A stretch of 64,000 nt of DNA from Rhyacichthys aspro (GCA_036850595.1 CM072163.1:20189550-20253549), one strand, 5' to 3'; shown: positions 47,546 through 61,100, numbered from the stretch's first letter. The notes: generated from the sequence alone by a model not told the origin. Program-made: numbers and translations.

Positions 47546-48215
47546 ACTAACTACTGGTTTTCTTTTTTTCATTTTTTCCTCTGGTTTGCCCTAAGACTCC
47601 TGTTTCTGGACCAGTGTCACAATTTGCACAAAAATATTAGAGATTCTTCCATAACTGACGGCTCTTCTTATCAGGTAAAGTTACAGAATACAATCCCTTT
47701 GCTAACATCTCTTTGCTCAAAATTTCTAGATCTACAAAAACTTTAGTAACTCTGAAGTGTAGCTACAAGGTAATGTGCTGGACAGAGCAAAAAGTTAAAG
47801 TCAAGGTGCTGTGAATTATGAGATCAGTCTGGCATCTTTTAATACACATGCCTGTTACATGATAAGGGTTATTCAATTAAAAAATAAAATGTCTTGTGCA
47901 TGAAACCCACTGAGTTCTACCTCTAGCAATATATGCCACCCCTTGAAAGCAATCTCAATTTCATTCATTCATTTTTACTATATTGTGAAAATAAAGAAAA
48001 TGTATCCAGATTGTGTAATAGTTATATAGTATGAAATGGTTGTGGAAATATAGTGGGGTTGGACCCAAACCTGCTGGGACTTTAACAGCCTGTGATTGGC
48101 TGATCATGTGGTGGAATGATACTGTTGGATCATGAATGCACGATCGTGATTGGCTGATACACAACATAGTAAGGAATGTAGTAGCTTCACACACATATAA
48201 ACATGCACTGAATTA

Positions 48216-48656
48216 TCAATGAAATTGTACAAGATGACAGATGGCACAAGTGAATAATGTAAGTTGAGTTCCACATACAGATTGTGTGCTTTGCAAAGTG
48301 GGCTTAGAAGGAAGCCTTGAAGCCAAAGCAATGGGAAAGAAGCGGGAGGTTGGGTCTGAACGAGGGGCTCTGGCAGTGTCTGGTTTACTAATGAGGCTCT
48401 GAGGAATGCTGCTCATCAGAACAGGCCCTGTTGGCTCCTTTCGGATGGAAATGGAGTGATACATCACTAGTTCTCCCTCTGTGTGAATGAACGAGCGAGT
48501 GAGAGCGCTGGCAGCAGGCCTCTGGGATGGCACAGACTTCAGAGGGCGCTGAGACCGATGGGAGCCGCTGCAGTCAAGGCCCTCCTGTTGCTTCCGCTGA
48601 TGGGAAATTATGGCTCTGTGAAGTGTTTTTGTCTTTGTTGTGATCTGGCAAACCAA
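48216..48656 (-). CDS. Unidentified 146-codon open frame, doubtful
   Basis: The minus strand is open for 146 codons with GC content above its surroundings over 48300-48640. It contains TEGELVMYHSISIRKEPTGP and SSIPQSLISKPD. No domain, signal peptide or splice structure is recognised, and part of the plus strand is also open. It could be an exon of a minus-strand gene, a LINE fragment or chance. Confidence 0.2.
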   Translation of the reverse strand: MVCQITTKTKTLHRAIISHQRKQQEGLDCSGSHRSQRPLKSVPSQRPAASALTRSFIHTEGELVMYHSISIRKEPTGPVLMSSIPQSLISKPDTARAPRSDPTSRFFPIALASRLPSKPTLQSTQSVCGTQLTLFTCAICHLVQFH

Positions 48657-49188
48657 AGCTTCAATTCATAACTTCTAAATTGTTGCTGTTATTTGAAAAC
48701 AATGTTGCTGTGGACCAAAACAGAGCAAACTTCACATCGCACCACGAGATAAGTGTAAGTGACATCTGGAGGCTGAGGGAGGATTAGGGTCGATCAGAGA
48801 CAGACAGTGGGCTGTTTAACCTGATATAAGGTCAAGTGCAGTTTAATGCTCTCGATGACACTAAAGCTGCAGGGTAGATCCTTAATCTAACCCTCTTTAC
48901 ACATTATGTATTATTTAAATGATCTCTAACAAGTGGTTTTCCCCTGGACAAAAGCTAACCTGATACATGTTTGGACTGCTCTTGGTTTACTAAATACATA
49001 CAATTTTACATGAAGAAACTTGGTTGGGAACAAGCCCTTTAAGTCTCATTTCCTCTGGTGGTATGGTACAGGTCTGGTCTGTACAGGACGGTTTGGTGCA
49101 GGTGACCCCTGAAGAGGCATTTGTCCTATAGGTGTTTGAGGTTGCATGGAGTCCCTTTTTGCAGCAGGCATTTCCAGCTCTCTACATA

Positions 49189-49196
49189 GCGCGCGC

Positions 49197-49277
<81 letters not shown>
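49189..49277. repeat. Compound microsatellite (GC)n(GT)n(TA)n
   Basis: An alternating gc, then gt, then at tract ending acacacag. Purine-pyrimidine alternation throughout makes it Z-DNA or cruciform prone. Open frames crossing it are artefacts. Confidence 0.95.
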
Positions 49278-49613
49278 GTAGTGTATGATGAACCTGGCTC
49301 AGCCAGATGGTCTGTGTCATGGATAGGGATGGGAATTGATAAGATTTTAACAATATCAATGCCACTGACAATTCTGCCAATTGATCCGATTATCTTCTGT
49401 GTGGAAAAAAGTAGTCCTATTTGCTTTTTGGAAAAAAAAAAAAAAAAAAAGTAGTGTTATTTGTTTTAACACTTTCACTTGAGTTTATTAAATAACTTAA
49501 ACAATTGCAAATCCTATATAATGATGAAGGAAAACTGAATAATGAATAAGATTTACAAAGTCAACAAGCAAATAGGTCAGAAAATCTTTCTCCTAATATA
49601 CAGTATACAACTA

Positions 49614-49671
<58 letters not shown>
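49614..49671. repeat. Compound microsatellite (TC)n(TA)n
   Basis: About ten TC units followed by about eighteen TA units. Simple slippage repeat. Confidence 0.95.
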
Positions 49672-49673
<2 letters not shown>

Positions 49674-50039
49674 GGGGGAGCGTACACCTGTATTTGAGCA
49701 GCCTGCCGACTGGGAGCTAATGCTTTCATCACTGATGACAGTGCCTGAGCCTGTCATCATTTAAAATGGATATTGCAAGAATATTTATACATAGATATAC
49801 AATACAGGGTTTTCGTAGAAGATTCCTGTTATTTGTAAGACGTCATATTTAAAATAACATTACCCTGTTCAAAAGAGGTTACGGGGGGCTTGCTGTGTAT
49901 GTGAACAACCAATGGTGCTATTCAGGGCATGTTACAGTTCAGTTAAAGAGAAGATCTGTTTGTCAGGATGTGCAGCTGGACTCAACACTTGATGCCCTCT
50001 CTTTCAGATCAGGTAGAGGCTAAACAACTTGGACCATCC

Positions 50040-50240
50040 CCTGCATTAGGCTTTGCAACAACAGAGAGCAGCCAGTGGACATCTAAGGTCAGTGAGCTGC
50101 ACGACAGAGCACCTCAAAATTTACTCCACGACTGCAATAAGACTGTACAATCAATCAGTCTGTGGAAGATAAAGTATGAAGCAACTAATCTGAAGAGACC
50201 TAACAACTGAATTTCCTACTGGGGCTCAATAAAGTTAAAC
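50040..50240 (+). repeat. LINE-like 3' tail
   Basis: cagtgagctgcacgacagag, cacctcaaaatttactccac and gactgcaataagactgtaca lead to tttcctactggggctcaata, then aag. The ending tactggggctcaataaagt is the typical 3' terminus of fish L2-like LINEs. Confidence 0.55.
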
Positions 50241-51242
50241 TGAAATTTAATTGAAATTGTCTATTTTTGCAAGAAAAAACAATTCAAAGCTCCTGTGGGT
50301 TTGCATACTGACAAAAGCGTGTCCCTACAGGGCTACCGTAGATGCTCACAGGCTGTAGAAAAGTGGGGTGTGAGGTGTAGAATTGCAGCCGGCATTGTTG
50401 CCAACGGATACCAGGAAGAAAACTAAATTTCTGCACTTTTATTATTTGATAATGGGAGTGTTCCGGGCATTTAGTTGTATTTCTAGGAAAGAATTATCTA
50501 AAACTGTGGGAGACGGAGTATGTATCAACAAGAATGCAACAGTAATTGAGTTTGGATCTTTCCGTCTGTAGGATAAGATTCGGTTTCCATGGGAACAACG
50601 CCTTCAGTCTGGAGATGCATGGAAACAGTACCAGAAGCTGATAAGCCTCACCCAGAGACAGTGAGGAGAGACGAGAGGGAGGAGTGCACAAAAGGGCAAT
50701 GGCTATGGAAGCAACAAAGAATACAGTATTCAAAGACTAAGTTTACACAGAGAGTTCAGATGAGCTATGTGACTACTACTTTACCTGTAAAATGTTGTAT
50801 GCTCCCAGACCATACAACCTGTATAGTAGTACAGTGGATCAAGAAATCTTTACTTATTTGTTACAGTTTGCTAATCTGACTGTCCAGATGGTCTGTGTAA
50901 GGACCATCTTGATGTAGAACCACTAGAGCCCTGTTAATATGAATATAGACCTACTACAAATGCATTGACTCTGCATAAGCTTGGGGTGTGCCAGGGTGGG
51001 TAGCAGGAAGGGGCACTGGAAAACACCAAGACTGTATCCAAAACGCTTCCCTTGTTGCTATATGGTGCAGAGTATAGACCACACCGTTTTCTTGTAGTTG
51101 TCCAAATATGTAGCACAATCAAATTTCTCACATTTAATCTTTGAAATGTACTGAATGGCGATGGTCTAGACAGTTGAAGCAGATCATAATGCTGTTGTTT
51201 TACACAACACTTCTGAATGACAAATTAAAAAGATAGATTTAA

Positions 51243-51657
51243 AGCCACCTTGTATAACTTTTAGCCAGCAGAGGGCGCAGATCCCTCTCTATAGCGTCAG
51301 TGGTGCAACTGCTCGGGCAGTGGCACCATCTTTATTTACCAGTAGAGACATTTAGGACAGAAGAAAGAACATACGGCAGGGTCATATTAGTGTTTTTTAT
51401 ACAAATACAACTCTGCTAGGGTCCAGTGTATTTTCCTATTTTCTTTATTGTATGCGTTGTGTGGTAGAGCCTCACTCACATAATCTCTCGTCATATGCCA
51501 CCGTCCCCGGCACATGAGAGTTCTACTGGAGGTTTCTGTCCATCTCAGGATACTGTGTCAGTGAGATAGGCCTGATTCTACAGTATTCATGACTAAGAAC
51601 CATCAAAATGATTTTTGAGAATATATATTTTTGGGCTAAAAGTTATTCAGGGTGGCT
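51243..51657. mobile_element. TTAA-flanked MITE, 415 bp (piggyBac-like)
   Basis: Terminal inverted repeats: the left end agccaccttgtataactttt is mirrored by the right end aaaagttattcagggtggct with few mismatches. Both ends abut TTAA (51239-51242 and 51658-51661), the target duplication of piggyBac transposases. No transposase frame inside; it also carries the phrase gccagcagagggcgcagatc. Confidence 0.8.
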
Positions 51658-52439
51658 TTAACCAATAATGTGCCAAATTGGTATTTATGAAGTCACTACA
51701 GAGCAAAAATGCTAATGTTTGCTTACCTCAGCTTGTACAGACATGTACTGTATATGACAACCTACCTGGTTTGACAGGAAGGTCATCCACAGAACGCATT
51801 TGCAAAGAGCAGGTGTTTTAGATGAATACTGTACCTGATTGGAGATTGGAAGTAGCCCTATGTGGTGACTACGAGGTTAGGGAGTGGTTTTGAAATATCA
51901 AAACTATGACTTAAACTCAATCCGATGTAGACAAAGAGGAGGTCAGACATGTCAGACTTTTGAAAATCTTGCTTACTTTTTCTAGTCTTGTTCTGTATAC
52001 ATGCAGCACTTCAGCTGCAACTTCCAACTGGATTATCAGTGCAAATTTGGCTTTCAGATTTAATAATGCTGTTTCAGTTTGCATGTATTTTAGTTAGTTT
52101 TTGCTTGATCAAATTAGTATTTGATAGTGTCACCCTGATGCACTGACTAAAAAATCAGTCCACTTCTTTCTCATGGTTGCGCCACAAAAGGCTCACTTTG
52201 CCACTGTTTGAATCTGAGAGATGACAGCCCCTCCCCCGCCGGCCTCGCTCTCTGTGGGTAACGTAATGCCCACTTGTTGCCATGGCATCCACTCTTACTT
52301 CTGGCTTCACTTGTTTAAGATCAGAGAGGCCCTCCTATATGCAGCGTAGTGTCTGGCCGTGAGAGTGACTACGGAAGCGGAGTGGGTTTTTGCAGCTCGC
52401 CCACCGCCATCTCCCATTCTGTAAAAAAAAAAAAAGCCT

Positions 52440-52680
52440 TTTCTTCTAGCTTCTGGCAGTTGAAATGCTACTTACTCATCTTTTGTGTGTGTGCGTTTTT
52501 GGAAACAGAAGCAGACCCAGACCTTCCCCCACCGACCCATCCACTTCACCAGCAGCACCCCTCCACCATGGGAAGCATCTCGTACAATACAACAGTGCAC
52601 GCCGCAGCTTTCTGCACAGTACATGGGAAAAAGTTGACAAAGATGGCGGCAACACAGCCTTGATGTATTCAGACTGTTAA
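52440..52680 (+). other. Possible exon-like fragment, unassigned
   Basis: An acceptor-like tttttggaaacag precedes EADPDLPPPTHPLHQQHPST, and the frame stays open to 52663, ending KLTKMAATQP. No family recognised. The gcc-rich start could equally be the 5' region of a transposon or a CpG-containing promoter relic. Confidence 0.15.
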
Positions 52681-54734
52681 AATCAAGTGTTATAAAGGGC
52701 TATGGTTCTATCAGGAAACAGTAGGAGATACAGTTTACCTGTTACAGATAGTGTCAGGGCAAATGTGTGGAGTTTTCAAACACTTTTATTTATTTTTTAA
52801 ATCTGTTTGTAATATTTTTCTTGGTCTTTTGCCTGCCATCCATTCACTTTTTAAAGAGAAAACCCCTTTGAACTACCATCATTTGTTTAAAGCCAAGATT
52901 GATCTACTGAGAAGTGGAGTAAATAACAATAATAATTGGATCAGTTATCACAAGCTGTATCTTGCTTGTATTAGCTTTCACAATTTCAAATTAATAATAT
53001 TTTTTTTAAAAAGAACTGTCACCTTTGGGAAATTGCAATGTTAACAGTAAACAACAAAGTATAAAGACCTCATATACATTTAAACTGTTAAGTAATGCTT
53101 TTCTGTGACAGCTTCTTAAATGTAAGTTACAACATTTACTAGCATAGCATTTTGGGGAAAAAAAACATGTATAATTCATCCTTACAAAGTGCACAACCCC
53201 ATCTTTGACTTTTTGAATATAACCTTTTTTTATCTAAGTTATGGCGCCACAAAGAACTGAATACATGAAATGTAAACTTCATACATATTTTCCACATTCC
53301 ACTATTATATTTTGTTATTATTAATGACTCTAAAAGTACTTCCAAATTCCAAGATAGGGTTAGGTGGTTATAAAATTCCAAACAAACCTCCACAGAATGT
53401 GAAAAGATAGATGCTTTATAACATAGGTCAAGCTTTGTTTGTTTTGGCATGATTTACTTTTTGTAAACCTCATTAAACAAAACAAATGCACTACAATTTC
53501 TTTTGACCAGACAAACTTGATGAGTGTGAACTTACTGTTAAAATCAAACCACATTCGAATAATGTATTTTTTTCCAATGTGTGTGTGTGGTGGGGAAGCT
53601 TTATGTGGCAGGTGTGGAAGTGAGCATGTGCAGATGACAGATGCTTTATCACTGTCTGAATGTGTATGAATATAAACGTACACAATGATGTGTGTGTGGT
53701 CTGTTCAGTTGAGAGGATGGAGAGTGTGTGGGAGGTGGCCACAGATGTAAACACAGAGGGCTGGACCTGTATATGCCCTATGAGAAACCACCACGAAGTG
53801 TCTTAAATATGGAATTATTCAAGATGTGTGTTCAGGTTATTTTTGCATGTGTGCGGGTTAACAAATGTGCATCAGGCACAAGGCTCCAGAGGCACTTGCA
53901 CAAGCGGCACCTGGATTTCTGTTGCATGCCATCTTGATTTATGTGCAGGGTCAACAAATGTTCAGCCTCACTGTCCCATCATCAATATGTGACCATAGAT
54001 TTGGTTTAGTATTGTGGTGTTTAAAATTGAAATTCATAGACCTCCAACTTGGTAATATCTCCTGACGTGGAAGTCTGGTAAATTGCATTTAAAACTCTGA
54101 TTCTGTGAAAGAATGACTATAAGCAGGTAGTTAGGCTATATATGAATATATTTATCAAACTCTGCTTTTCAAACAATATTTTTTGTGTCAATCAGGTTCA
54201 GAACAGAGCTTGTATATTAGCTCATAAGCTCAGTCTTATCTGTCTTTCATGTGTGTAAAAGTGTTGAGAGTCTTATCAATCACAGCCCTGTGAACATACA
54301 TAAAACATAACTGTTAAAAAACATTTTGACATGACATATGCAGAATCATGATGTCTCATTGACACAGTACCCTCATCTGGACATAAACCTCCAATGTAAC
54401 TTTCCTGTCCCCAGGACAAGGACTCATTGCACTCACTGCACTCAAATAGAGGGTAATAGGCCAATCAACTGGAACCTAACAGAGTTGCATTTGTACAAAA
54501 TACGTTAAAATTACCTTTTTTTCTTCCAAACTTGCCAGCTTCGATATTCGTTCACTCATAAACATCCATGAATCTGGCAACGCTGTCGTAATAACACAGA
54601 GAGTCTTCAGAGGGATCTGTGCCCTCTACTGGATGAAAGTTAAGCAGTGCCTCTTTAAATATTTAGGGCTCCATCTGGACAGTGACTTAAAAGACACAGG
54701 TAACAAGAGACACATATCCATCAATGCCTTCATT

Positions 54735-54870
54735 TCCTGTCAGCTCAGACTTATTGGTGCGTGAATAAACATCATGTTGATGTCTGACAAAGAGTCTCTT
54801 GTTCAATATGGCATCACCAGCTGGTTTGGAAATGTAACTGTTAAATTGAAATATAATGGGAACTGGAACT
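54735..54870 (+). pseudogene. LINE reverse-transcriptase C-terminal remnant
   Basis: The frame around 54786 reads KESLVQYGITSWFGNVTVKL, the conserved motif after the RT palm in L2/Rex-type LINEs (ES..YGI.AWFGN). Upstream and downstream parts are not readable in frame. Non-functional fragment. Confidence 0.65.
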
Positions 54871-55664
54871 GTTGTAGGAGTCCACCGTCAGGCCAATGGG
54901 TCGCTACTACAATTAAACCAGTCCAGGATATATATCTCCTACATGGTTATTTATCTAACAGTCATGGTGTGAATCAGTGGTATCACAAAGTGGATTATCA
55001 ACTCGTTCAATTAACCCTGGTTTTATCTGTAGAGAAACGACCAATCACATCTACAGGTTGAAGATGTGATAAAATGAACACAAAACTACACTAAACCCAT
55101 CTGCAAGATAAATCAACACTTTTAAGTGAATGGACAGCACTTACACACCAAGTAAAGACCAAAAACCAGACTGATATGTGGAGTCTCTGAAGTTGAAATC
55201 TAATATTTAATAGATAGAATAGATTGATAGAATATTATGTTAACAATATCAGCAGCCAAAGTTAAATACTGTAGTATTCCTTCATTCATCAGTCAAACTC
55301 AATAAAGAGATGGAGCACTATCAGAAACAAATGACTGCATCCTGAAATTACACTTCATTATGCTGCTCCTACTGTGTCTACTGTGTTGTGGGAAATGTTT
55401 GGTGTTTTTGTTTATTCGTTGATTTTTCTTACCTGTTGCTTGTGATAATAAGCAGCTTCCCCGATCCTCCCATAACTGCTGCCATTTCTGGATAGTGATA
55501 TAATATATATAGTCTGATATATCCGATATGTACACGTCTGTGCAGGGGGAGCCCATTTTAACTGAGGATCTATAAAGCAGCGTTCAAAGCCATGCAGTCA
55601 GAGCGTTAGGGTCAAAGGTGAAGCAGAGGAACACACAGCATCTGTTTAGGTCATGTTAAAAAGG

Positions 55665-55670
55665 TTTATT
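55665..55670 (-). terminator. Candidate poly-A signal for the minus-strand gene
   Basis: AATAAA on the minus strand, about 2.35 kb after the stop codon at 58024. A long 3' UTR of this size is plausible, but an element of 910 bp (56353-57262) would lie within it. Confidence 0.25.
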
Positions 55671-56352
55671 TCAACAACTGTCTGAATCTCTTTTGTTTAT
55701 TCTCTGTTTGAAGTCCATAAAAGTACAAAAACAAAGAAAGAAAACAAGTACATCAAAGGATTAGAAATCACACCAATGAAAACCAAGACACATTGTGTTT
55801 CATCTTTAAAATCAATCCAAGCAATGTTTCCAATATTTATACACACTCACTGGATTAGTCAGACATCAACATCAAAAACTCTCAGTAGCTTTACCATTTT
55901 TTTTTCTTTTACAATGACGTTACTTTTAAACTTCTGTATGGTTTCTTTTTTTTTATTACAAAATACACCGATGCAGGCAGGGATGAGTGTTGTGTGTACA
56001 CATATAAGCGAGGCTATGTTTTTTTCACTTGTTTTTTCACTGTCTATATGTGCGTGTGTGCAGGTCAGGGCAGGGGGCAGTAGAGTGACAGCAACAAGGG
56101 AAGTGGGTTTGACGGGATGTACAGGGGTCGCAGGGTGGCAGCAGGATGTGGGGTTACTCTCGACTGGGGCAGTGGCAGCCGTGGATGTATCAGAGAACAG
56201 TAGTAGAAGGTAGAGGAACAAGCGTCACTGGCATTTGTTTCCAATAGAAATCAGCCCTCTGGCACCTTTGCTGCAACAGTTTCTGGGTTTATTTACATAT
56301 TATGTCCAATGGGCTCATAGGTGGACCACTGGAGTGACATCATAATCTTTAA

Positions 56353-57262
56353 AGGGATACTTCAGTATTTTGTAAAGAATCTGTTAGATTCCCTTCAGTA
56401 GAGAGTTGTCAGTGTACCCTAAGTTTGGAGAAGCAGACACACCACGGAGATGAAACCATGTACTGCAGTTAAAAGGTTAAATAAAGGCTTATAACATTTA
56501 ACATTTGAAACACTGACCTACTTCAATGCCTATTACAATATGTGGTCCATATATGGCATTGTGACAGTACATTACAGAGAGATCACTTAGATTTGGGTTC
56601 AGAAATTAAGTTCTGGGGTGGCATAATTGAAAATAAATGCTATAAAAACCGTAATACCATAATGCACACTTGCAATGATGATTTATGTTTTAAATCCCTT
56701 GTTTTTCAAAAACCATATTTAGACTGCCCCATGAAGTTATGAATAACACAACACCTGTGTTATTGCTCCTGTTTGCTTTTCCAAACTAGAGCTGTGCTGA
56801 AAAGTGGCTAATGTAGGGAAAAGATTATGTATCCCCAAGATACATAATCGAAAGTTTGTGTATAAGTTACATAATGCTCAAAAAAATCTGCGTTCACATG
56901 GCTACACTCAGCTAAGAACACTGTAGTATGTCAGCCAGTTTGCACTAAGTCATCAGACACAAGATGTTATGGCAAAACATGACTTTAAGAAGCACAGAGA
57001 CAGTATTTTGCTATTGTTGTTCTACTTGCTGTGTGAAACCAGCAGCCAATAGCAGTCTGCGACCTGTTATGTTGTTGTTATGTCAACATTTTCACTTTGT
57101 ACTCTACACTGGCTTGGATGATTCAGTTTAAAAAAATGTAGGTTTGTAGAGTGAGTCCTTGTGTGAAAGCCAAAAAGAACTATAATAATTTTGTTTTGGG
57201 CAAAGGATGTTGTTTAAACTGCCTCATATGGACTCCCTTTTACAAAATCCTGGACTATCCCT
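56353..57262. mobile_element. TTAA-flanked inverted-repeat element, 910 bp
   Basis: Left end agggatacttcagtattttg, then taaag; right end caaaatcctggactatccct, the reverse complement of agggatagtccaggattttg. Roughly 21 of 24 positions agree. TTAA abuts both ends (56349-56352 and 57263-57266). No transposase frame is visible, so it is a non-autonomous, probably piggyBac-mobilised element. Confidence 0.8.
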
Positions 57263-57850
57263 TTAAATGTTTTTGCTGATTTAGTGGATTAAAAATATCA
57301 GACACTTTAGTCTTTCTTTTAGTTTTGAGATAACTGTAGTACGATTAGTAGCTACTTGTGAGATTAGCAACATGATAGAAGGATCTTAAACAGGTTCCAG
57401 TTTGTATCCACGGGTGGAAGCCATGGATGTATTGTTAGAACTAAAAACCCATCATACATGGCAGCAGTTTGTTTTCATTATAAAGATGCGCATTGGCACA
57501 TACACTTAAAAGTTTCTGTCCGGGGTGTATTTTCATGTAGCATGCTAACCACAGTCTTTGTGCATGCAGTTTCATGAAGTCATAATCGATAAAAGTCCTC
57601 TGTTGGTCATTGTATTTATCTGACACTAATATGACCTGTTTTGGAATTTAAATAAGCCCTGTCCGCCATTTTTAATATATGTCCAATGTATGATTGTGAT
57701 TTTTTTTTTTGTCATCACAAGTGCCCAATTGGCAGTACCTTATCCAGTTCTCATAATACATCCATGGTGGCAGCAGAGGTGGTGTGAGTTTTTTGCAGTA
57801 GCTGGGACTGCTTGGTGGCAGTGTAGCCGTATTGACACGGTTGCAGACTG

Positions 57851-57920
57851 GGTTGTCGGGCTGGTAGTTGGCAGGCTGGTTGGTTGGTCGGTTGGCAGGC
57901 TGGTTGGTTGGTTGACCGGT
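57851..57920. repeat. GGTT-rich tandem repeat
   Basis: Irregular ggttggttggtcggttggca units. G-rich on the plus strand and open in several frames, but low complexity. It lies in the presumed 3' UTR of the minus-strand gene. Confidence 0.8.
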
Positions 57921-58023
57921 CAGGCGCACTCAGCAGAGGTCACACAGAGCTGGGAGGGGGTGGGGCTCCCACTGCCGGCGCACCTTGTTGTTTCTCAGTG
58001 TGGTGATGTCAGGCTGTTTGTGT

Positions 58024-58188
58024 TCACATCATGTTGTTCTGCAGTGAGTTTACCTCCGAGTTCTCCTCGCCCAGGACCTTGTGGTTCTCATGTTTAGGGG
58101 TCAGGGAGTTGTGGATGTTGAGGGATTCGTCCTCCTTGGGCGGGGCCTTCACCGGATCCTCCAGCTTGTTCTGGGAATGAGGATCATC
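58024..58188 (-). CDS. Last coding exon of an unidentified gene
   Basis: The minus-strand acceptor cgcccctctctgggcag is followed by GATGATCC and 54 open codons to TGA: DDPHSQNKLEDPVKAPPKED, ESLNIHNSLTPKHENHKVLG, EENSEVNSLQNNMM. It is hydrophilic, acidic and free of membrane segments, and looks like the cytoplasmic or disordered C-terminal tail of a larger protein. It joins in phase 0 to the 57-bp exon at 62483-62539. I do not recognise the family. Codon choice is GC-rich at third positions, unlike the surrounding intronic DNA, which supports real coding. Confidence 0.7.
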   Translation of the reverse strand, partial: DDPHSQNKLEDPVKAPPKEDESLNIHNSLTPKHENHKVLGEENSEVNSLQNNMM

Positions 58189-61100
58189 CTGCCCAGAGAG
58201 GGGCGAGGTGAGGGCAGAGAGCACAGTTAGAACACCATCAACAGTTTAATGCGTAGTATACCTATCTGTTTGAGCTTTTAAGGCTAAACCAATCGACATA
58301 TTGCTCCAACACTAAGTTTAACATAGAAATCCATAAAGTTGTCCACCCTAACAAGATGTGTAACATACCGACAAATAGTCAATGGCCCATCTTGTCCTAT
58401 ACTGATGCTGAAGGCGCACTAGAGCATTCCTTGTTAATGTGTTGGGTGTTTGTAAATGGTCAGTGCAGGCATTATTGTTGGAACATTTGCTAGCCTGTAT
58501 TCTTGACATAGTCACCATCATCTGCTACCCCAAAGTACCCCAAAGAATATCTAAGGATCTGTTACCTTTGCACCTTTGCAACTGGTAGTTCGTATTTGGT
58601 ATAATCCATAACACGGGCTGGACGAGGTAACATTAGCTTGTTCTGCAGTAAGGAAAGTGAGACCCCTCCTCTTATCTGATAGAGCAAACAGGCAGTATGG
58701 CATCTATTGTTGAAATGTAGATCCTAAAGTCATGACAAACTGTTCCAGCTGATGCAGGAGATATATATATGCTAGAGATGCTTGCTGCAAAAATGCCAGC
58801 ATTGTGAGTTCAGGTCTTATATGAAGCTTACTTTATTATATTGACGTGGTTAAGTTGGGGCAAATATACCACCAACATGTGTCAATGTTGCTATAACCCA
58901 CCTACCATATCAGCATAGGACAAGATAGGCCAAAGTCCATACTACAGGATATTATGCTACTTTATCGGCCCAATTTACTTGCAAGATACTATACTTACTT
59001 TCATACCTGTTATTTTCTGAATAGGATAAAATGGTTTAAGATTAGAAACTACGGTTGTTCATAATTTTCTTTAGTATTTTCTGATATATATTAAATACAT
59101 TAACATTCCAATGGATGTATTTGTGTTAGCATGCACAACCTGGGTTGCACCAACAATGATTCATTCCAAATCCATTAAAGTGTTTTTCACATATTATTTC
59201 AAGCTAAAGTAGGGATTTAAGCGATCTTTTGCGCGGCTTGTTTCCACGTTAAATCATTGCTGCTGTAACCCAGTCTTGGTCCTTTAAACTGGCCTATGTC
59301 CGTTGTTCATCTAACCCTAAGACGAGCAGATGCCATTAATGCAATGTTAATAAAACCCAATGGCATTTTCAGCAATGGGCTAATGAGCTCCAGTGTTTGG
59401 AAGTTCCAGTCAGAATACCATGCTTTGCTAATGTTTGTTTGAGGAGACGTTGAGGTGAGCTGCCTGAGCGACCCCCCCAAACCCCAAATGAGCAGCACAG
59501 TATAAGCACATGCACATTCACATCATGCAAGAGCCGCCCCTCTGTTGTCGCTCATGCAGACCACCCCCGTCTCCTCATTTTCAAAACAAAAGAAAACAAA
59601 GATGCTACTGGCTAGGATTTAACTCCTAGCCCAGGATGATGATTAGTGGGTACCACCGTCACACATACCCAAGCAGACACTAAGGGACAAAACCAAAGTG
59701 TTTGAAGAGCTTTTTGTTCGGTTAAGTTGAATTTAATTAAGGTCAGGGGGAAATTGATTGTAGAGTGCAATTTGGCTGTTTTTCCAGCCTGTTATCCCCA
59801 TTAATACTGCATGGCCCTGATTGACCCTGCTGCTCAGGGACAGCAACACCCTTAGAGGACCACAACCCAGTCTCCAATAATATTAGGACTTCACAATTCC
59901 AGGTACAAAAATAATGTCCTGCACTGCAATTGGTTGTATTTCATAATTACTCAAATTCACCATTTCGATTCATTTTAAAGTTTATGTATTAAGATTTGGT
60001 TAGGTGGTAAAATAAGTTGAATGATGATATAACGTGATCACGGTTGTGATATTATTTAAAATACATTCACTTAGATGTTTCAAGATTGTGAAACCTGTAG
60101 TCTTGGGGCAGCATATGGGACACTAAGCCACAGGTTTACTACTCAGTAACAAGCTTTTAAGGATCTTTTTGCTTTGTAATGCTTTTATTTCTCACGTTTT
60201 ATTGTGAAGGGATACTTTTATTCTATTGACACCAAAAATTTAAAAGAAGCCCTTTTATACTTAAGACGCTTTTATTATTCTTAGATAACTTTGAAACTAC
60301 ATTCTGGAACAAACGACACCCCTCTGGACCATTGACTCACTGTAGATATTAGGCATCAGCTGTTAACTTAAAGCAACATACCTGAGATGAATGAACTACA
60401 TGAGTTGGCCTGGTACTTAATAGAATTCAGCCTTTGTTAAGAAACTTGTTTGCAGGGTTTAACGCTAACATGGTAAGCTACTTTAAAATGTAGTTGTTGA
60501 CTTACAATGTGTGCCTTCTGTGACTTGAAAATAGTAGTTGCACTGAACATTAGTCTTTTTACCACAGATATGAAAATAAACAGGATACCGACCCGGACCA
60601 TGGCCCTCTGCCAAATGACTGCCATTCCATTTGGACTAAGATGTTTAATGGACTGTTTCTATTGTAATGAGGAAAGAAATGTAAGGTGGAAATTGCACTG
60701 TATCTTTTTTTTTTTATAAATTGGGTAAATTTTCCTTTGAAACATTTACATGGTCCATCGTTTTTAAATAGATCATTTTAATTTGAGAGATAGGGTTGTG
60801 GACCACACATGCACACGGACTTGAACACACAATCCAGTCTAGTACCTCACACATAACGCCTCGGGCAAGACCATTAGCCTCATTAAATGTTGGAAGTGAA
60901 TGGAAACTTTTAGAAAAAGAGCGATAAGAGCATTTACCCAGTGGCTGTTGGCCTAGATAGTAACTTCAGGCAGGACGTGTGGATACGTCACTTCCATGGT
61001 TACGGGATAGGGGCCCTCTGTCCTCCCGTCAGCGTGAAACTGGAAAACGTTTGGTTTGTTGGTTTGCAGTTCGTATTGTTGTGCATGGTGAGGGGAGCGG

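Noticed and set aside
49046..49454. Open frames full of IYIYIY or THTHTH
   Set aside because: Direct translation of the GT/TA microsatellite.
55776..56221. Overlapping open frames of 145 and 120 residues
   Set aside because: Open on both strands with low-complexity hydrophobic content; more likely 3' UTR of the minus-strand gene.
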